Below are positions 34,421 to 43,034 of a DNA stretch of 64,000 nucleotides, piece after piece; position 1 is the first letter of the stretch, and the number at the start of each line of letters is the position of its first letter. Source of the DNA: Devosia yakushimensis. Lineage in GTDB: Bacteria > Pseudomonadota > Alphaproteobacteria > Rhizobiales > Devosiaceae. Made by a program: the position numbers and the translations under genes. The DNA lies in NCBI RefSeq assembly GCF_030159855.1, contig NZ_BSNG01000002.1, positions 107,935-171,934 of the forward strand, in the 5' to 3' direction. The notes under the pieces are model-generated. The model saw nothing but the letters and a program-made list of their open reading frames with translations, had not been told where the DNA came from and did not search any database.

Positions 34421-36697
34421 ATGAGCGATCTCGACGACTTCAAGGCCACCTATTTCGACGAATGTTCCGAGCTTCTGACCGAGCTTGAGGAGCAATTCGC
34501 CGCCATCGAAGCGGGCGAGCGCGATGCCGGCCGGCTCAATGCCGTGTTCCGCGCCATCCATTCGATCAAGGGCGGGGCCGGGGCCTTTGGCTTTTCGGCC
34601 CTGGTGGGCTTTGCCCATGCCTATGAAACCCTGCTCGACTATGTGCGCGATGGCCGCATCGAGATGAGCGACGACGTGGTGACGCTGTGCATCCGCGCCA
34701 ATGATATCGTGGCCGACCACGTCAAGGCTGCCCAGACCGGAGAAGCCCTGCCGGCCGATTACGGCATGGACGAAAAGGCCCGTTTCGACGCATTGGCGCG
34801 CGGGGAGAGCGTCGCCGAGGATGAGGAGGGCGGCGAGCCGCTCGAGGAATTCGATATCGAATTCGTGCCGGTCATGGTCCATATCGAGGCGGCCGAGGAC
34901 GAGACGCATGAAAGCGATGCCTTCGAGGCGGCGCCGATGGCGTTCGAGCCCGGGCATTGGGAAATTCATTTCCGGCCGCATCAGGCGCTTTATGCGCGGG
35001 CCAATGATCCGCTGTTGCTGTTCCGCGAACTGGCCGCTTTGGGCGAAATGAGCGTACGCGCGGTGATCGGGGAGATCCCGGCGCTGGCCGATTTCGAGCC
35101 TTTCGCGGTTTATTGCTCGTGGGAGATCACGCTGATCTCACCATCGCTGACCGAGGCGATGATCCGCGAGGTCTTCGAATTCGTCGATGGCGATTGCGAT
35201 ATTGCGGTGGCGCAATTGGGCGGTGGCCTTGCGCCGCTGGATGTGGCTCCGGCCCAGTCCCTGCCGCTCGAACCAGGTCTCTCCGATCTCCTGGCGCTGG
35301 CCGATGATGAGGTCGAGGCGCTGCTCGATTTTGCGCTCGAATCCGCGCCTGTCGCCGAGCCTGCCGAATCCGTCGAGGAGGCGCCAGAACCAAGCTTTGC
35401 CGCCTTGGCCGAAACGATCAAGCCGAGCGCTCCGATTGCGGTAGCGCGGGTGCCGGTCGAGGCGCTGAAGCCGGCTACCCCTGTCCCCGAAAGCGAGGAC
35501 GGCGAGCGGCGCAACGTGGGTGTGCAGTCGATCCGCGTCGATCTCGATAAGGTCGATCGCGTGGTCAATATGGTGGGCGAACTGGTCATCACCCAATCCA
35601 TGCTGACCCAGCAGATGGATGAGACCTTGCGCGCCCGCTATACCGAATTGGTGCGCGGGCTCGAGGTTCTGGCGCAGACGACGCGGGGATTGCAGGATTC
35701 GGTGATGGCGATCCGCGCCCAGCCGGTCAAATCGGTGTTTTCGCGCATGCCGCGCCTGGTGCGCGAGCTGGCGCAGAAGACGGGCAAGAAGATCAAGCTT
35801 GAGACCATTGGCGAGAACACCGAAATCGACAAGACGGTGATCGAGCAGCTCAGCGACCCGCTGACCCATATGATCCGCAATTCGGCCGACCATGGCATCG
35901 AGGCGCCCGACCTGCGGACCGCGCGCGGCAAGGCCGATACGGGCACGATCCGGCTCAGCGCCGAACAGGCGGGTGGCAATATCCTGATCATTGTCGAGGA
36001 CGACGGCGGCGGCATCAATCGCGAGCGCGTGCTGCAGGTGGCGCGCGACAAGGGGATCGTGGCAGCCGATGTCAATCCGAGCGACGAGCAGATTGACCAG
36101 TTGATCTTTGCGCCGGGCTTTTCGACGGCCAGCGAAGTCAGCGACATTTCCGGCCGCGGCGTGGGCATGGATGTGGTGCTGTCCAACATCAAGAAGATCG
36201 GCGGCTCGGTGCATGTTCGCAGCTGGACCGGCAAGGGCACGCGCATGACGCTGCGCCTGCCGCTGACGCTGGCCGTGCTCGATGTCATGCTGGTCAAGGT
36301 CGGAGGCAGCCCCTATGTGGTGCCGCTCTCCTCGATCGTCGAAACCATCCAATGTTCGCGCGCCGCCTTCGAGCGGGTGCCGAGCGGGGGCAAGGTGCTG
36401 CAGGTGCGGGGCGAATATGTGCAGGTCATCGACCTGGCCGAACGCTTCGACATGCTGACTGAGACCGAGGCGGATAATCGCTTCGTCGTGCTGTGCGAGG
36501 CCGAGGGCAGCCACAAGGTGGCGCTGATCGTCGATGACATTATCGGCCAGCAGCAGGTGGTCATCAAATCGCTGGAAGAGAATTTCGAACGGGTCGATGG
36601 CATTGCCGGCGGCACGATCCTGGGCGACGGCAACGTCGCGCTGATCGTGGACGTGCAGGGCCTCAAAACGACCATCATGCACAAGACTGCAGCCTGA
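34421..36697 (+). CDS. cheA: Chemotaxis histidine kinase CheA
   Basis: 758 aa. P1 HPt domain with phospho-His47 in RAIHSIKGGAGAFGF. A long acidic linker/P2 region follows (~130-360), then P3 dimerisation (SIRVDLDKVDRVVNMVGELV), the P4 ATPase with N-box LTHMIRNSADHGIE, G1 VEDDGGGI and G2 GRGVGMDVV, and a C-terminal CheW-like P5 domain. It phosphorylates CheY1, CheY2 and CheB. Fourth and longest member of the cheS-cheY1-cheA-cheW operon; preceded by an AGAA hairpin. Confidence 0.97.
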   Translation: MSDLDDFKATYFDECSELLTELEEQFAAIEAGERDAGRLNAVFRAIHSIKGGAGAFGFSALVGFAHAYETLLDYVRDGRIEMSDDVVTLCIRANDIVADHVKAAQTGEALPADYGMDEKARFDALARGESVAEDEEGGEPLEEFDIEFVPVMVHIEAAEDETHESDAFEAAPMAFEPGHWEIHFRPHQALYARANDPLLLFRELAALGEMSVRAVIGEIPALADFEPFAVYCSWEITLISPSLTEAMIREVFEFVDGDCDIAVAQLGGGLAPLDVAPAQSLPLEPGLSDLLALADDEVEALLDFALESAPVAEPAESVEEAPEPSFAALAETIKPSAPIAVARVPVEALKPATPVPESEDGERRNVGVQSIRVDLDKVDRVVNMVGELVITQSMLTQQMDETLRARYTELVRGLEVLAQTTRGLQDSVMAIRAQPVKSVFSRMPRLVRELAQKTGKKIKLETIGENTEIDKTVIEQLSDPLTHMIRNSADHGIEAPDLRTARGKADTGTIRLSAEQAGGNILIIVEDDGGGINRERVLQVARDKGIVAADVNPSDEQIDQLIFAPGFSTASEVSDISGRGVGMDVVLSNIKKIGGSVHVRSWTGKGTRMTLRLPLTLAVLDVMLVKVGGSPYVVPLSSIVETIQCSRAAFERVPSGGKVLQVRGEYVQVIDLAERFDMLTETEADNRFVVLCEAEGSHKVALIVDDIIGQQQVVIKSLEENFERVDGIAGGTILGDGNVALIVDVQGLKTTIMHKTAA

Positions 36698-36723
36698 GAA
36701 ACCAGGCTGTCGAGTAACGCGTA

Positions 36724-36741
36724 GCCGGCCAGAAGGGCGGC
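36724..36741 (+). promoter_or_regulatory. AGAA-loop leader hairpin before cheW
   Basis: GCCGGCC-AGAA-GGGCGGC pairs over seven positions with one G-G mismatch, 16 bases before the cheW ATG, in the 60-base cheA-cheW gap. Confidence 0.6.
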
Positions 36742-36757
36742 AGAAAGGCAAAGAAGA

Positions 36758-37243
36758 ATGGAAGCGCTCGGGCTCCGGGACGATCTCGTCGACAAGACCG
36801 TTGCCGGTCACAATACCCTGCAATTGATCGCCTTTTCGATCGGCGAGCAGACCTATGGCGTGGAAATTACCACGGTGCGCGAAATCCGCGCCTGGAATGG
36901 GGCGACCCCGCTGCCCAATACGCGCGAATTCGTGCGCGGCGTGATCAATCTGCGCGGCACCATCGTGCCGATCTTCGACCTGCGCGCCCGCTTCGGCGAT
37001 GGCCAGACCTCGCCCACCAAGAACCACGTGGTGGTGGTGATGAGCGTGGGTGACAAATGGGTCGGCATCCTGGTCGATGCGGTCAGCGATATTCTGACCG
37101 TGTCGCGCGACGACATCCATAATGTGCCCGAGGGCAATTCCATCGATACCGAGCTGCTCAATGGCATCGTGACCCATGAAAGCCGCATGGTCGGGCTGAT
37201 CGACCTGCATGCCGTGGTCAGCGGCGCAAAGATTGATGGCTAG
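36758..37243 (+). CDS. cheW: Chemotaxis coupling protein CheW
   Basis: 161 aa single CheW domain (LIAFSIGEQTYGVEITTVRE, then INLRGTIVPIFDLRARFG; DAVSDILTVSRDDI). It links receptors to CheA in the polar array. Last gene of the first chemotaxis operon, which closes with a strong terminator 38 bases downstream. Confidence 0.95.
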   Translation: MEALGLRDDLVDKTVAGHNTLQLIAFSIGEQTYGVEITTVREIRAWNGATPLPNTREFVRGVINLRGTIVPIFDLRARFGDGQTSPTKNHVVVVMSVGDKWVGILVDAVSDILTVSRDDIHNVPEGNSIDTELLNGIVTHESRMVGLIDLHAVVSGAKIDG

Positions 37244-37281
37244 CTGGTCCTAGGCGGCCATCGTAAAGCCGGTTATGCAAA

Positions 37282-37309
37282 AAGGGCGCCTTGTGGCGCC
37301 CTTATTTTT
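37282..37309 (+). terminator. Rho-independent terminator of the cheA-cheW operon
   Basis: A 9-bp stem AAGGGCGCC/GGCGCCCTT with TTGT loop is followed by ATTTTT. It ends 10 bases before the hisC start, so hisC needs its own promoter or read-through. Confidence 0.9.
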
Positions 37310-37319
37310 GGAAAGTGCG

Positions 37320-38378
37320 ATGAGCCAGTTCTGGAGCCCCATTGTCCAATCCCTGCGCCCCTATATGGCGGGGGAACAGCCTGCCATCAGCGGGTTGATC
37401 AAGCTCAACACCAATGAAAATCCCTATGGGCCTTCGCCCAAGGCTTTGGCGGCAATTGCGGCGGCGACCGATGACACATTGCGGCTTTATCCCGATCCTT
37501 CGGCATTGCGTTTGCGCCAGGCGATTGCGGCACGGCATGGGCTGGATGTGGGGGACGTGTTTGCCGGAAATGGCTCGGACGAGGTTTTGGCGCATGTCTT
37601 CCAGGGGCTGCTCAACCATGATGCGCCGCTGCTGTTTCCCGATGTGACCTATAGTTTTTACCCGACCTATTGCCGGCTCTATGGCATCGATTTTCGGGCG
37701 GTTCCGGTCGATGAAAATCTGCAGGTGCGCATTGCGGATTATGGGCAGGACTGCGGGGCGATCATCCTGCCCAATCCCAATGGACCGACGGGTATTGCGC
37801 GGCCGCTTTCCGAGATCGAGGCACTGATTGGCGGCCATCCCGACAGGCCCGTGGTGATCGATGAGGCCTATGTGGATTTTGGCGGCGAGAGCGCTGTTCC
37901 GCTGATCAAAAAATATCCGAACCTGCTGGTCGTGCAGACCTTCTCCAAGTCGCGAGGGCTGGCCGGGTTGCGGGTTGGTTTTGCCATGGGGCAGCGGCCG
38001 TTGATCGAGGCGCTGGAGCGGGTCAAGGACAGTTTCAATTCCTATCCGCTGAACCGGCTGGCTTTGGCGGGAGCCGTCGCGTCCTGGGAGGATGAGGATT
38101 GGTTCGAGCGGCACCGGGCCTTGCTGATGGCGAGCCGGGAGAGGCTGGCGCTTGAGCTCAAGGGGCTGGGTTTTGTGGTGCTTGAGTCAGCGGCCAATTT
38201 TGTGTTTGCGCGGCATCCTGGTCGGGATGGCGCGGCACTGGCGCTGGCCTTGCGGAGCAGGGCGATCCTGGTCCGGCATTTTCCGGCCGAGCGGACGCGA
38301 GACTTCCTGCGCATCAGCATTGGCACGGATGCCGAATGCGACCGGCTAGTGGAGGCGTTGCGGGAAATCCTCGGCTAG
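37320..38378 (+). CDS. hisC: Histidinol-phosphate aminotransferase
   Basis: 352 aa PLP-dependent class II aminotransferase. The N-terminus is IKLNTNENPYGPSPKAL, then ILPNPNGPTGIARPL, VIDEAYVDFGGESAVP, and the PLP Lys in QTFSKSRGLAGLRVGF. It converts imidazole acetol phosphate to histidinol phosphate; related enzymes use aromatic amino acids. The ATG at 37320 follows GAAAGTGCG. The stop shares the bases CTAG with the stop of the opposite NUDIX gene. It interrupts the chemotaxis region and seems unrelated to it. Confidence 0.9.
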   Translation: MSQFWSPIVQSLRPYMAGEQPAISGLIKLNTNENPYGPSPKALAAIAAATDDTLRLYPDPSALRLRQAIAARHGLDVGDVFAGNGSDEVLAHVFQGLLNHDAPLLFPDVTYSFYPTYCRLYGIDFRAVPVDENLQVRIADYGQDCGAIILPNPNGPTGIARPLSEIEALIGGHPDRPVVIDEAYVDFGGESAVPLIKKYPNLLVVQTFSKSRGLAGLRVGFAMGQRPLIEALERVKDSFNSYPLNRLALAGAVASWEDEDWFERHRALLMASRERLALELKGLGFVVLESAANFVFARHPGRDGAALALALRSRAILVRHFPAERTRDFLRISIGTDAECDRLVEALREILG

Positions 38379-38827
38379 AAGATCGACTTCAGCAAGGGCA
38401 GCTTTTTCGGGGCGGGAAAGCCGGTGGCAAGTTCGTACCAGAATGCATCGCGCAAAATCGCCGGGAAGATGTGGCCTGGTGGCAGGCTGGTTTGGGGGAA
38501 CCAGGTGGCCTCGGTGATGGCTTCTTCGAGGGCGGGGTTGGCGTGGGTATTGATTTCGCCGGAGACATAGTCGGCAAGATACCAGAATTTGACCATGCGG
38601 CCGCTGTCGTCGATCAGCTCGTCAATATAGGCGAGGCGATGGGCTGTGATGCGGATGCCGGTTTCTTCGAAGGTTTCGCGTTCGGCTGCCGCTGACAATT
38701 CCTCGTCGCCCTCGACGCCGCCGCCGGGCGGGGCCCAGAAATCGTATTTGCCGGGGACGACGTGGTGGGCCAGCAGCAGGCACTGGTCCCGGATTACCAA
38801 GGCGCCGACTGAAATGCGATGGTGCAA
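38375..38827 (-). CDS. NUDIX hydrolase
   Basis: 150 aa. The NUDIX box is readable as GGGVEGDEELSAAAERETFE followed by ETGI, with the metal-binding REx2EE pattern. It hydrolyses a nucleoside diphosphate-linked compound; the substrate is not predictable. The start is likely TTG at 38827 (LHHRISVGALVIRD) with AAGGG eight bases upstream. A longer frame to 38902 overlaps the HxlR gene. Same strand as HxlR, 11 bases apart. Confidence 0.85.
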   Translation of the reverse strand: MHHRISVGALVIRDQCLLLAHHVVPGKYDFWAPPGGGVEGDEELSAAAERETFEETGIRITAHRLAYIDELIDDSGRMVKFWYLADYVSGEINTHANPALEEAITEATWFPQTSLPPGHIFPAILRDAFWYELATGFPAPKKLPLLKSIF

Positions 38828-38838
38828 GATCGATCCCT

Positions 38839-39189
38839 TCAGACGGTTTCGAGCGGTTTGGTCGTGGCTTTCTTGCCGGCTGGGGCAGCGTCTTGCCACC
38901 AATTGCCCAGCGCGTCGATCAGGGGCACGAGCTTGAGGCCGGTTTCGGTCAGGTCATATTCGACACGCAGGGGATAGCCGTCAAACACTGTGCGACTGAC
39001 AATGCCGGCTTTTTCCAGCTTGCGTAATTCGAGTGTCAGCATGCGATGGGAAATGCTGGGATTGTCGCGCTGCAAATCGCTGAAACGCTTGGTGCCGTCC
39101 TTGAGATAATAGAGCAGCAGTGTGGGCCAGCGGCCGCTGAGCAGGCGCATGACATCCTCGATGGGGCAGGCGGAAACGAGGTCTTTCAT
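38839..39189 (-). CDS. HxlR-family transcriptional regulator
   Basis: 116 aa winged-helix protein (CPIEDVMRLLSGRWPTLLLY; FSDLQRDNPSISHRMLTLEL; DGYPLRVEYDLTETGLKLVP). The Cys near the N-terminus (SACPIEDV) is the residue sensing electrophiles or oxidants in many HxlR members. It is divergent from a glutathione S-transferase gene, suggesting thiol-stress control of that gene. Confidence 0.9.
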   Translation of the reverse strand: MKDLVSACPIEDVMRLLSGRWPTLLLYYLKDGTKRFSDLQRDNPSISHRMLTLELRKLEKAGIVSRTVFDGYPLRVEYDLTETGLKLVPLIDALGNWWQDAAPAGKKATTKPLETV

Positions 39190-39231
39190 CGGGCGGGGCT
39201 CCGCTGGTGGTTACAAAAACATGCGTAATTT

Positions 39232-39255
39232 ACTTAAGGACGAGGATACCTAAGT
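39232..39255. promoter_or_regulatory. Possible HxlR operator
   Basis: ACTTAAGG (39232-39239) and CCTAAGT (39249-39255) form an imperfect dyad in the 110-base divergent region between the HxlR and GST genes. Confidence 0.35.
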
Positions 39256-39299
39256 TCCAGTTTCGCTGCGCAGCGTGACCTCAAATCACGGAGACGAAA

Positions 39300-40004
39300 T
39301 TGGAACCGATCCTTGTTTACGGCTTCCCGCTGGGAAGCTCGATGGGCCTTGTCGCGGCGTTGGAGTGGCTGGGCCAGCCTTATCGGCTTTGCCGCGTCGA
39401 CATGCTGGGCGAAATGCGCGAGCCATCCTATGCCCGGATTAACGCGAGACATGAAACCCCCGCTCTCATCACCGAAGAAGGCCGCGCCTTGACCGAGACC
39501 ATGGCGATTGCTGCCTGGCTCGAGGCCCGCGACAGCGAAGGGCGCATCAGTTTTGAGCCGCGTTCGGCTGAGGCTGATCGCATGCATCAGCTGATGGGTT
39601 TTGTGAATACCGGTTTTACCGGCGCATTCGTCCCGCTCTGGGCCGCTCTCGAAATGGCGCAGCCCGATCCGGCGCTGCAGGAGACGCTGCGCCGCTTTGG
39701 CGCGGAGCTTGTCATCGATCGTCATGACAAGCTCGAGGCGATGATCGGGGAGACCCCGTTTCTCGTCGGAGAGCGGCCGAGCCTGGCCGATGGCGTTTTG
39801 ATCGGGGTGGCGCGTTGGCTGGAATTTCACGGCGTTGCCGATCTGGAGCGCTGGCCAAAGCTCGCGGAGCTTCGCCGACGGATCGAGGCCGACCCAGCGG
39901 TGATTTTTGCCACGGCCATCGAAAATGGCGAGCAGCCGGTCGGGTCCGGAGCCTTCAAAGGCCATGTGCCTCTGGCCGAAGTGATCGAGCGGTTCGGCGC
40001 CTAG
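39300..40004 (+). CDS. Glutathione S-transferase family protein
   Basis: 234 aa. Thioredoxin-like N-domain (ILVYGFPLGSSMGLVAALEW; the cis-Pro region appears in HETPALITEEGRALTETMAI) and a helical C-domain with FLVGERPSLADGVLIGVARW. Ser residues in GSSMG may serve as the thiol-activating group. The start appears to be TTG at 39300, five bases after GGAGA. It is probably controlled by the adjacent HxlR regulator. Confidence 0.82.
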   Translation: MEPILVYGFPLGSSMGLVAALEWLGQPYRLCRVDMLGEMREPSYARINARHETPALITEEGRALTETMAIAAWLEARDSEGRISFEPRSAEADRMHQLMGFVNTGFTGAFVPLWAALEMAQPDPALQETLRRFGAELVIDRHDKLEAMIGETPFLVGERPSLADGVLIGVARWLEFHGVADLERWPKLAELRRRIEADPAVIFATAIENGEQPVGSGAFKGHVPLAEVIERFGA

Positions 40005-40146
40005 AAACAGCAGGAGCGCCTTCGGGCGCTCTTCGCAATGCGCCAATGCGCCGGAGCGGCTTGCGCGATGGCGCTGTCGGTGCTTAACGGTCGGCCTGGT
40101 TTCAGGTCGCGCGTTGGGGCGGGCCGCAGCATGCAGGTTTCTTTCC

Positions 40147-41769
40147 ATGATCCGTCTCGAAAGCATTGGTAAGCAGAATGGCAAGCAGATCGTCTTCATT
40201 GACGCCTCCGCCAGTTTGCAGCGGGGCGAAAAGGTTGGGCTGGTTGGGCCCAATGGCGCGGGCAAGACGACGCTGTTCCGCATGATCACCGGCGAGGAAC
40301 AGCCCGATGAGGGGCAGGTTTCGGCCGATCGGGGCGTTACGATCGGCTATTTCAGCCAGGATGTCGGCGAGATGAGTGGCCGCCCTGTGGTGGCCGAGGT
40401 GATGGATGGGGCGGGGCCAGTCAGTGCGCTGATATCAGAGATGCGGGCGCTCGAAGCCGATATGGGCGATCCCGACAAGGCCGACGAGATGGATGCCATT
40501 ATCGAGCGCTATGGCGAGGTGCAGCACCAGTTCGAGGAGCTGGACGGCTATTCGCTGGACGGGCGGGCGCGCGAAGTGCTCGATGGCCTGGGCTTTTCCC
40601 AGGAGATGATGGACGGTGATGTGGGTGCCCTGTCCGGCGGCTGGAAGATGCGCGTGGCCTTGGCCCGCATCCTGCTGATGCGGCCCGACGCCCTTCTGCT
40701 GGACGAGCCGAGCAACCATCTTGATCTCGAAAGCCTGATCTGGCTCGAAAAATTCCTGCAGAATTATACCGGCGCCTTGTTCATGACCAGCCATGACCGC
40801 GAATTCATGAACCGCATCTGCACCAAGATCATCGAGATCGACGCGGGCGCGCTGACCTCCTATTCGGGCAATTACGAATTCTACCAGCAGCAGCGGGCGA
40901 TTGCCGAAAAGAACCAGCAGGCGCAGTTCGAACGCCAGCAGGCCATGCTGGCCAAGGAACTCGACTTCATCGCCCGCTTCAAGGCGCGGGCCAGCCATGC
41001 CGCGCAGGTGCAGAGCCGGGTCAAAAAACTCGACAAGATCGACCGCGTCGAGCCGCCCAAGCGCCGCCAGGTGGTGGATTTCGAATTCCGCCCTGCGCCG
41101 CGTTCGGGCGAGGACGTGGCCCTGCTCAAGGGCGTGTCCAAGAGTTACGGCAGCCGCGCCATCTATGATGGGCTCGATTTCCATGTCCGGCGGCGCGAGC
41201 GCTGGTGCATTATGGGCGTCAACGGCGCGGGCAAGTCGACGCTGCTTAAGCTCGTGACCGGCACGGCCGAGCCCGACCAGGGCAGTGTGTCGCGCGGGCC
41301 ATCGGTCAAGATGGCCTATTTCGCCCAGCATGCCATGGATGTGCTCGATGGCGAGTTGACGGTATTCCAGCAGCTGGAAAGCTCATTCCCGCAGGCGGGC
41401 CAGGCGCCGTTGCGGGCGCTGGCCGGATGCTTTGGCTTTTCGGGCGACGAGATCGAGAAGAAGTGCCGGGTGCTGTCGGGCGGCGAGAAGGCGCGGCTGG
41501 TGATGGCGATGATGCTGTTCGATCCGCCCAATTTCCTGGTGCTGGACGAGCCGACCAACCATCTCGACATCGCCACCAAGGAAATGCTGATCACGGCGCT
41601 CAGCGCCTATGAGGGCACGATGCTGTTCGTGAGCCACGACCGGCATTTCCTCGCGGCCCTCTCCAATCGGGTGCTGGAGCTGACGCCGGATGGTGTGCAT
41701 GTCTATGGCGGCGGCTATACCGAATATGTGCAGAGCACCGGGCAGGAAGCGCCGGGCCTGCGCAGCTAG
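40147..41769 (+). CDS. ABC-F family ATPase (translation factor type)
   Basis: 540 aa with two ABC domains and no membrane segment. Walker A sites are GPNGAGKTTLFRMIT and GVNGAGKSTLLKLVT. The signatures are LSGGWKMRVALARIL and LSGGEKARLVMAMML, each followed by DEPSNHLDLESL or DEPTNHLDIATK, the ABC-F hallmark. The charged linker lies at ~240-305. Such proteins act at the ribosome; which of the EttA, YbiT, YheS or Uup groups it belongs to is not settled. The ATG at 40147 was chosen over an upstream frame from 40114. Confidence 0.9.
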   Translation: MIRLESIGKQNGKQIVFIDASASLQRGEKVGLVGPNGAGKTTLFRMITGEEQPDEGQVSADRGVTIGYFSQDVGEMSGRPVVAEVMDGAGPVSALISEMRALEADMGDPDKADEMDAIIERYGEVQHQFEELDGYSLDGRAREVLDGLGFSQEMMDGDVGALSGGWKMRVALARILLMRPDALLLDEPSNHLDLESLIWLEKFLQNYTGALFMTSHDREFMNRICTKIIEIDAGALTSYSGNYEFYQQQRAIAEKNQQAQFERQQAMLAKELDFIARFKARASHAAQVQSRVKKLDKIDRVEPPKRRQVVDFEFRPAPRSGEDVALLKGVSKSYGSRAIYDGLDFHVRRRERWCIMGVNGAGKSTLLKLVTGTAEPDQGSVSRGPSVKMAYFAQHAMDVLDGELTVFQQLESSFPQAGQAPLRALAGCFGFSGDEIEKKCRVLSGGEKARLVMAMMLFDPPNFLVLDEPTNHLDIATKEMLITALSAYEGTMLFVSHDRHFLAALSNRVLELTPDGVHVYGGGYTEYVQSTGQEAPGLRS

Positions 41770-41789
41770 CGCGGGGCCACTCGATCGGG

Positions 41790-42143
41790 TCAGAACAGTT
41801 CGGCGTCGCCATGGCTCTGGTGGGCGGCGATGCCGGAGAGGGCCGGCACGCGCAATTCGTCGAGCGTCAGGCTTTCCCAGATTTCGTCATAGACGCTGTC
41901 GGGGGCGGTGGGGGGCAGCAGCGCGAATTGGCGGACGGCGAGCGCCATATTGTGGCAGCGCTGTTCGATGCGGTCCTGGCCCTGCAGGGCCGTGACGATC
42001 ATCTGCATGGCCTGGCCAATGGTGGGATCGGACTTGAGGTCATTGGCGGCCAGCAGGTCGAGCGCTTCGGCAATGCCCTCCAGCATGGATGCGGACTGGC
42101 GCGCTGTCTCGTCCAGCTCACGCGCAAGTTTTTGAAGTGACAT
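41790..42143 (-). CDS. CheT-like chemotaxis protein with DxxxQ motif
   Basis: 117 aa, almost all helical. It carries D57-R-I-E-Q61 in LQGQDRIEQRCHNMAL, the D-x-x-x-Q arrangement used by CheZ phosphatases and described for Sinorhizobium CheT, a protein of similar size encoded beside cheD. Here it is divergent from cheD with 168 bases between the starts. Its last residues, GDAELF, echo the CheD end DDIELF. A role in dephosphorylating a CheY is inferred. The start at 42143 is preferred to 42170. There is no catalytic evidence beyond the motif. Confidence 0.65.
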   Translation of the reverse strand: MSLQKLARELDETARQSASMLEGIAEALDLLAANDLKSDPTIGQAMQMIVTALQGQDRIEQRCHNMALAVRQFALLPPTAPDSVYDEIWESLTLDELRVPALSGIAAHQSHGDAELF

Positions 42144-42311
42144 CGTCAAATAATCCCGGCCCCGTTGCATTCACCCTAGCCCAATCTTTCTAAAGCTCTT
42201 CTTGCTGAATCGGAGGGGTCGGAACAGGACGGTCACGTGGTTAGCGATTGGCTAACGAGTTTTCGGGCAGAATGGCTGGCAGAGGCGTCTTCCGGATTTC
42301 CACCATTAGCC

Positions 42312-42899
42312 ATGTCTACGACCAATTCACTGCCGCCTGAATTCGACCGCGGCGTGGTCACCACCGTACACCAGGGCGATTGCCATGTGTCGGCCGCCAT
42401 CGACCTCACCTATTCCACCGTTCTTGGATCCTGCATCTCGGCATGCGTGCGCGATCGGGCCGCCAATGTGGGCGGCATGAACCACTTTCTGCTTGCCGAG
42501 CAATCGGGTTCGGCCCGCGACCGCTACGGAGCTTCGGCCCGCTATGGCGCCTTTGCCATGGAACAGCTGATCAACAAGGTGCTGAGCCTGGGCAGCGGCA
42601 AGAAGGGCAATCTCGAAATCAAGGTCTTTGGCGGCGGCAAGATCAATTCGGCGCTCGACGATGTCGGCGCCAAGAATATCGATTTCGTCCGCCAGTTCCT
42701 CAGCGATGAAGGCTATGTGCTGGCCGGGCAAGACCTGGGCGGTACCTATGCCAGGCGCGTGCTGTTCAAGCCGCATTCGGGCCGGGCTTTCGTCAAGCGG
42801 CTCGATAGCGATGCCGGCGCCAATGTCGCCCGCGAGGAAATCGCCATTGCCAAGCGGCGTGTGATCCGGCCGCCGGCAGACGATATCGAGTTGTTCTGA
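42312..42899 (+). CDS. cheD: Chemoreceptor glutamine deamidase CheD
   Basis: 195 aa. Active-site Cys41 in STVLGSCISACVRD and His58 in VGGMNHFLLAE, plus the Thr/Ser-rich FGGGKI region. It deamidates receptor glutamines and in several species binds a CheY phosphatase. The ATG at 42312 is used because homology begins there; 42237 would add an unrelated segment. The C-terminus DDIELF resembles that of the divergent CheT-like protein. Confidence 0.93.
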   Translation: MSTTNSLPPEFDRGVVTTVHQGDCHVSAAIDLTYSTVLGSCISACVRDRAANVGGMNHFLLAEQSGSARDRYGASARYGAFAMEQLINKVLSLGSGKKGNLEIKVFGGGKINSALDDVGAKNIDFVRQFLSDEGYVLAGQDLGGTYARRVLFKPHSGRAFVKRLDSDAGANVAREEIAIAKRRVIRPPADDIELF

Positions 42900-43034
42900 G
42901 CGCTTTACACAAGCTCAACTTGATTTAGCGAAGTCTTACCTCGATTTATCCGCATAGAGACTTGATTAACCATTCTGGCAGTATGGTTAACATATGTTGA
43001 AGCCCTGCCGCCCGATTTGTGGATCAGCCAAGCC

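Noticed and set aside
35138..37210. 690-codon open frame opposite cheA and cheW
   Set aside because: Mirrored frame of strongly conserved chemotaxis genes, His/Asp/Arg-rich, with no recognisable domain and no ribosome site.
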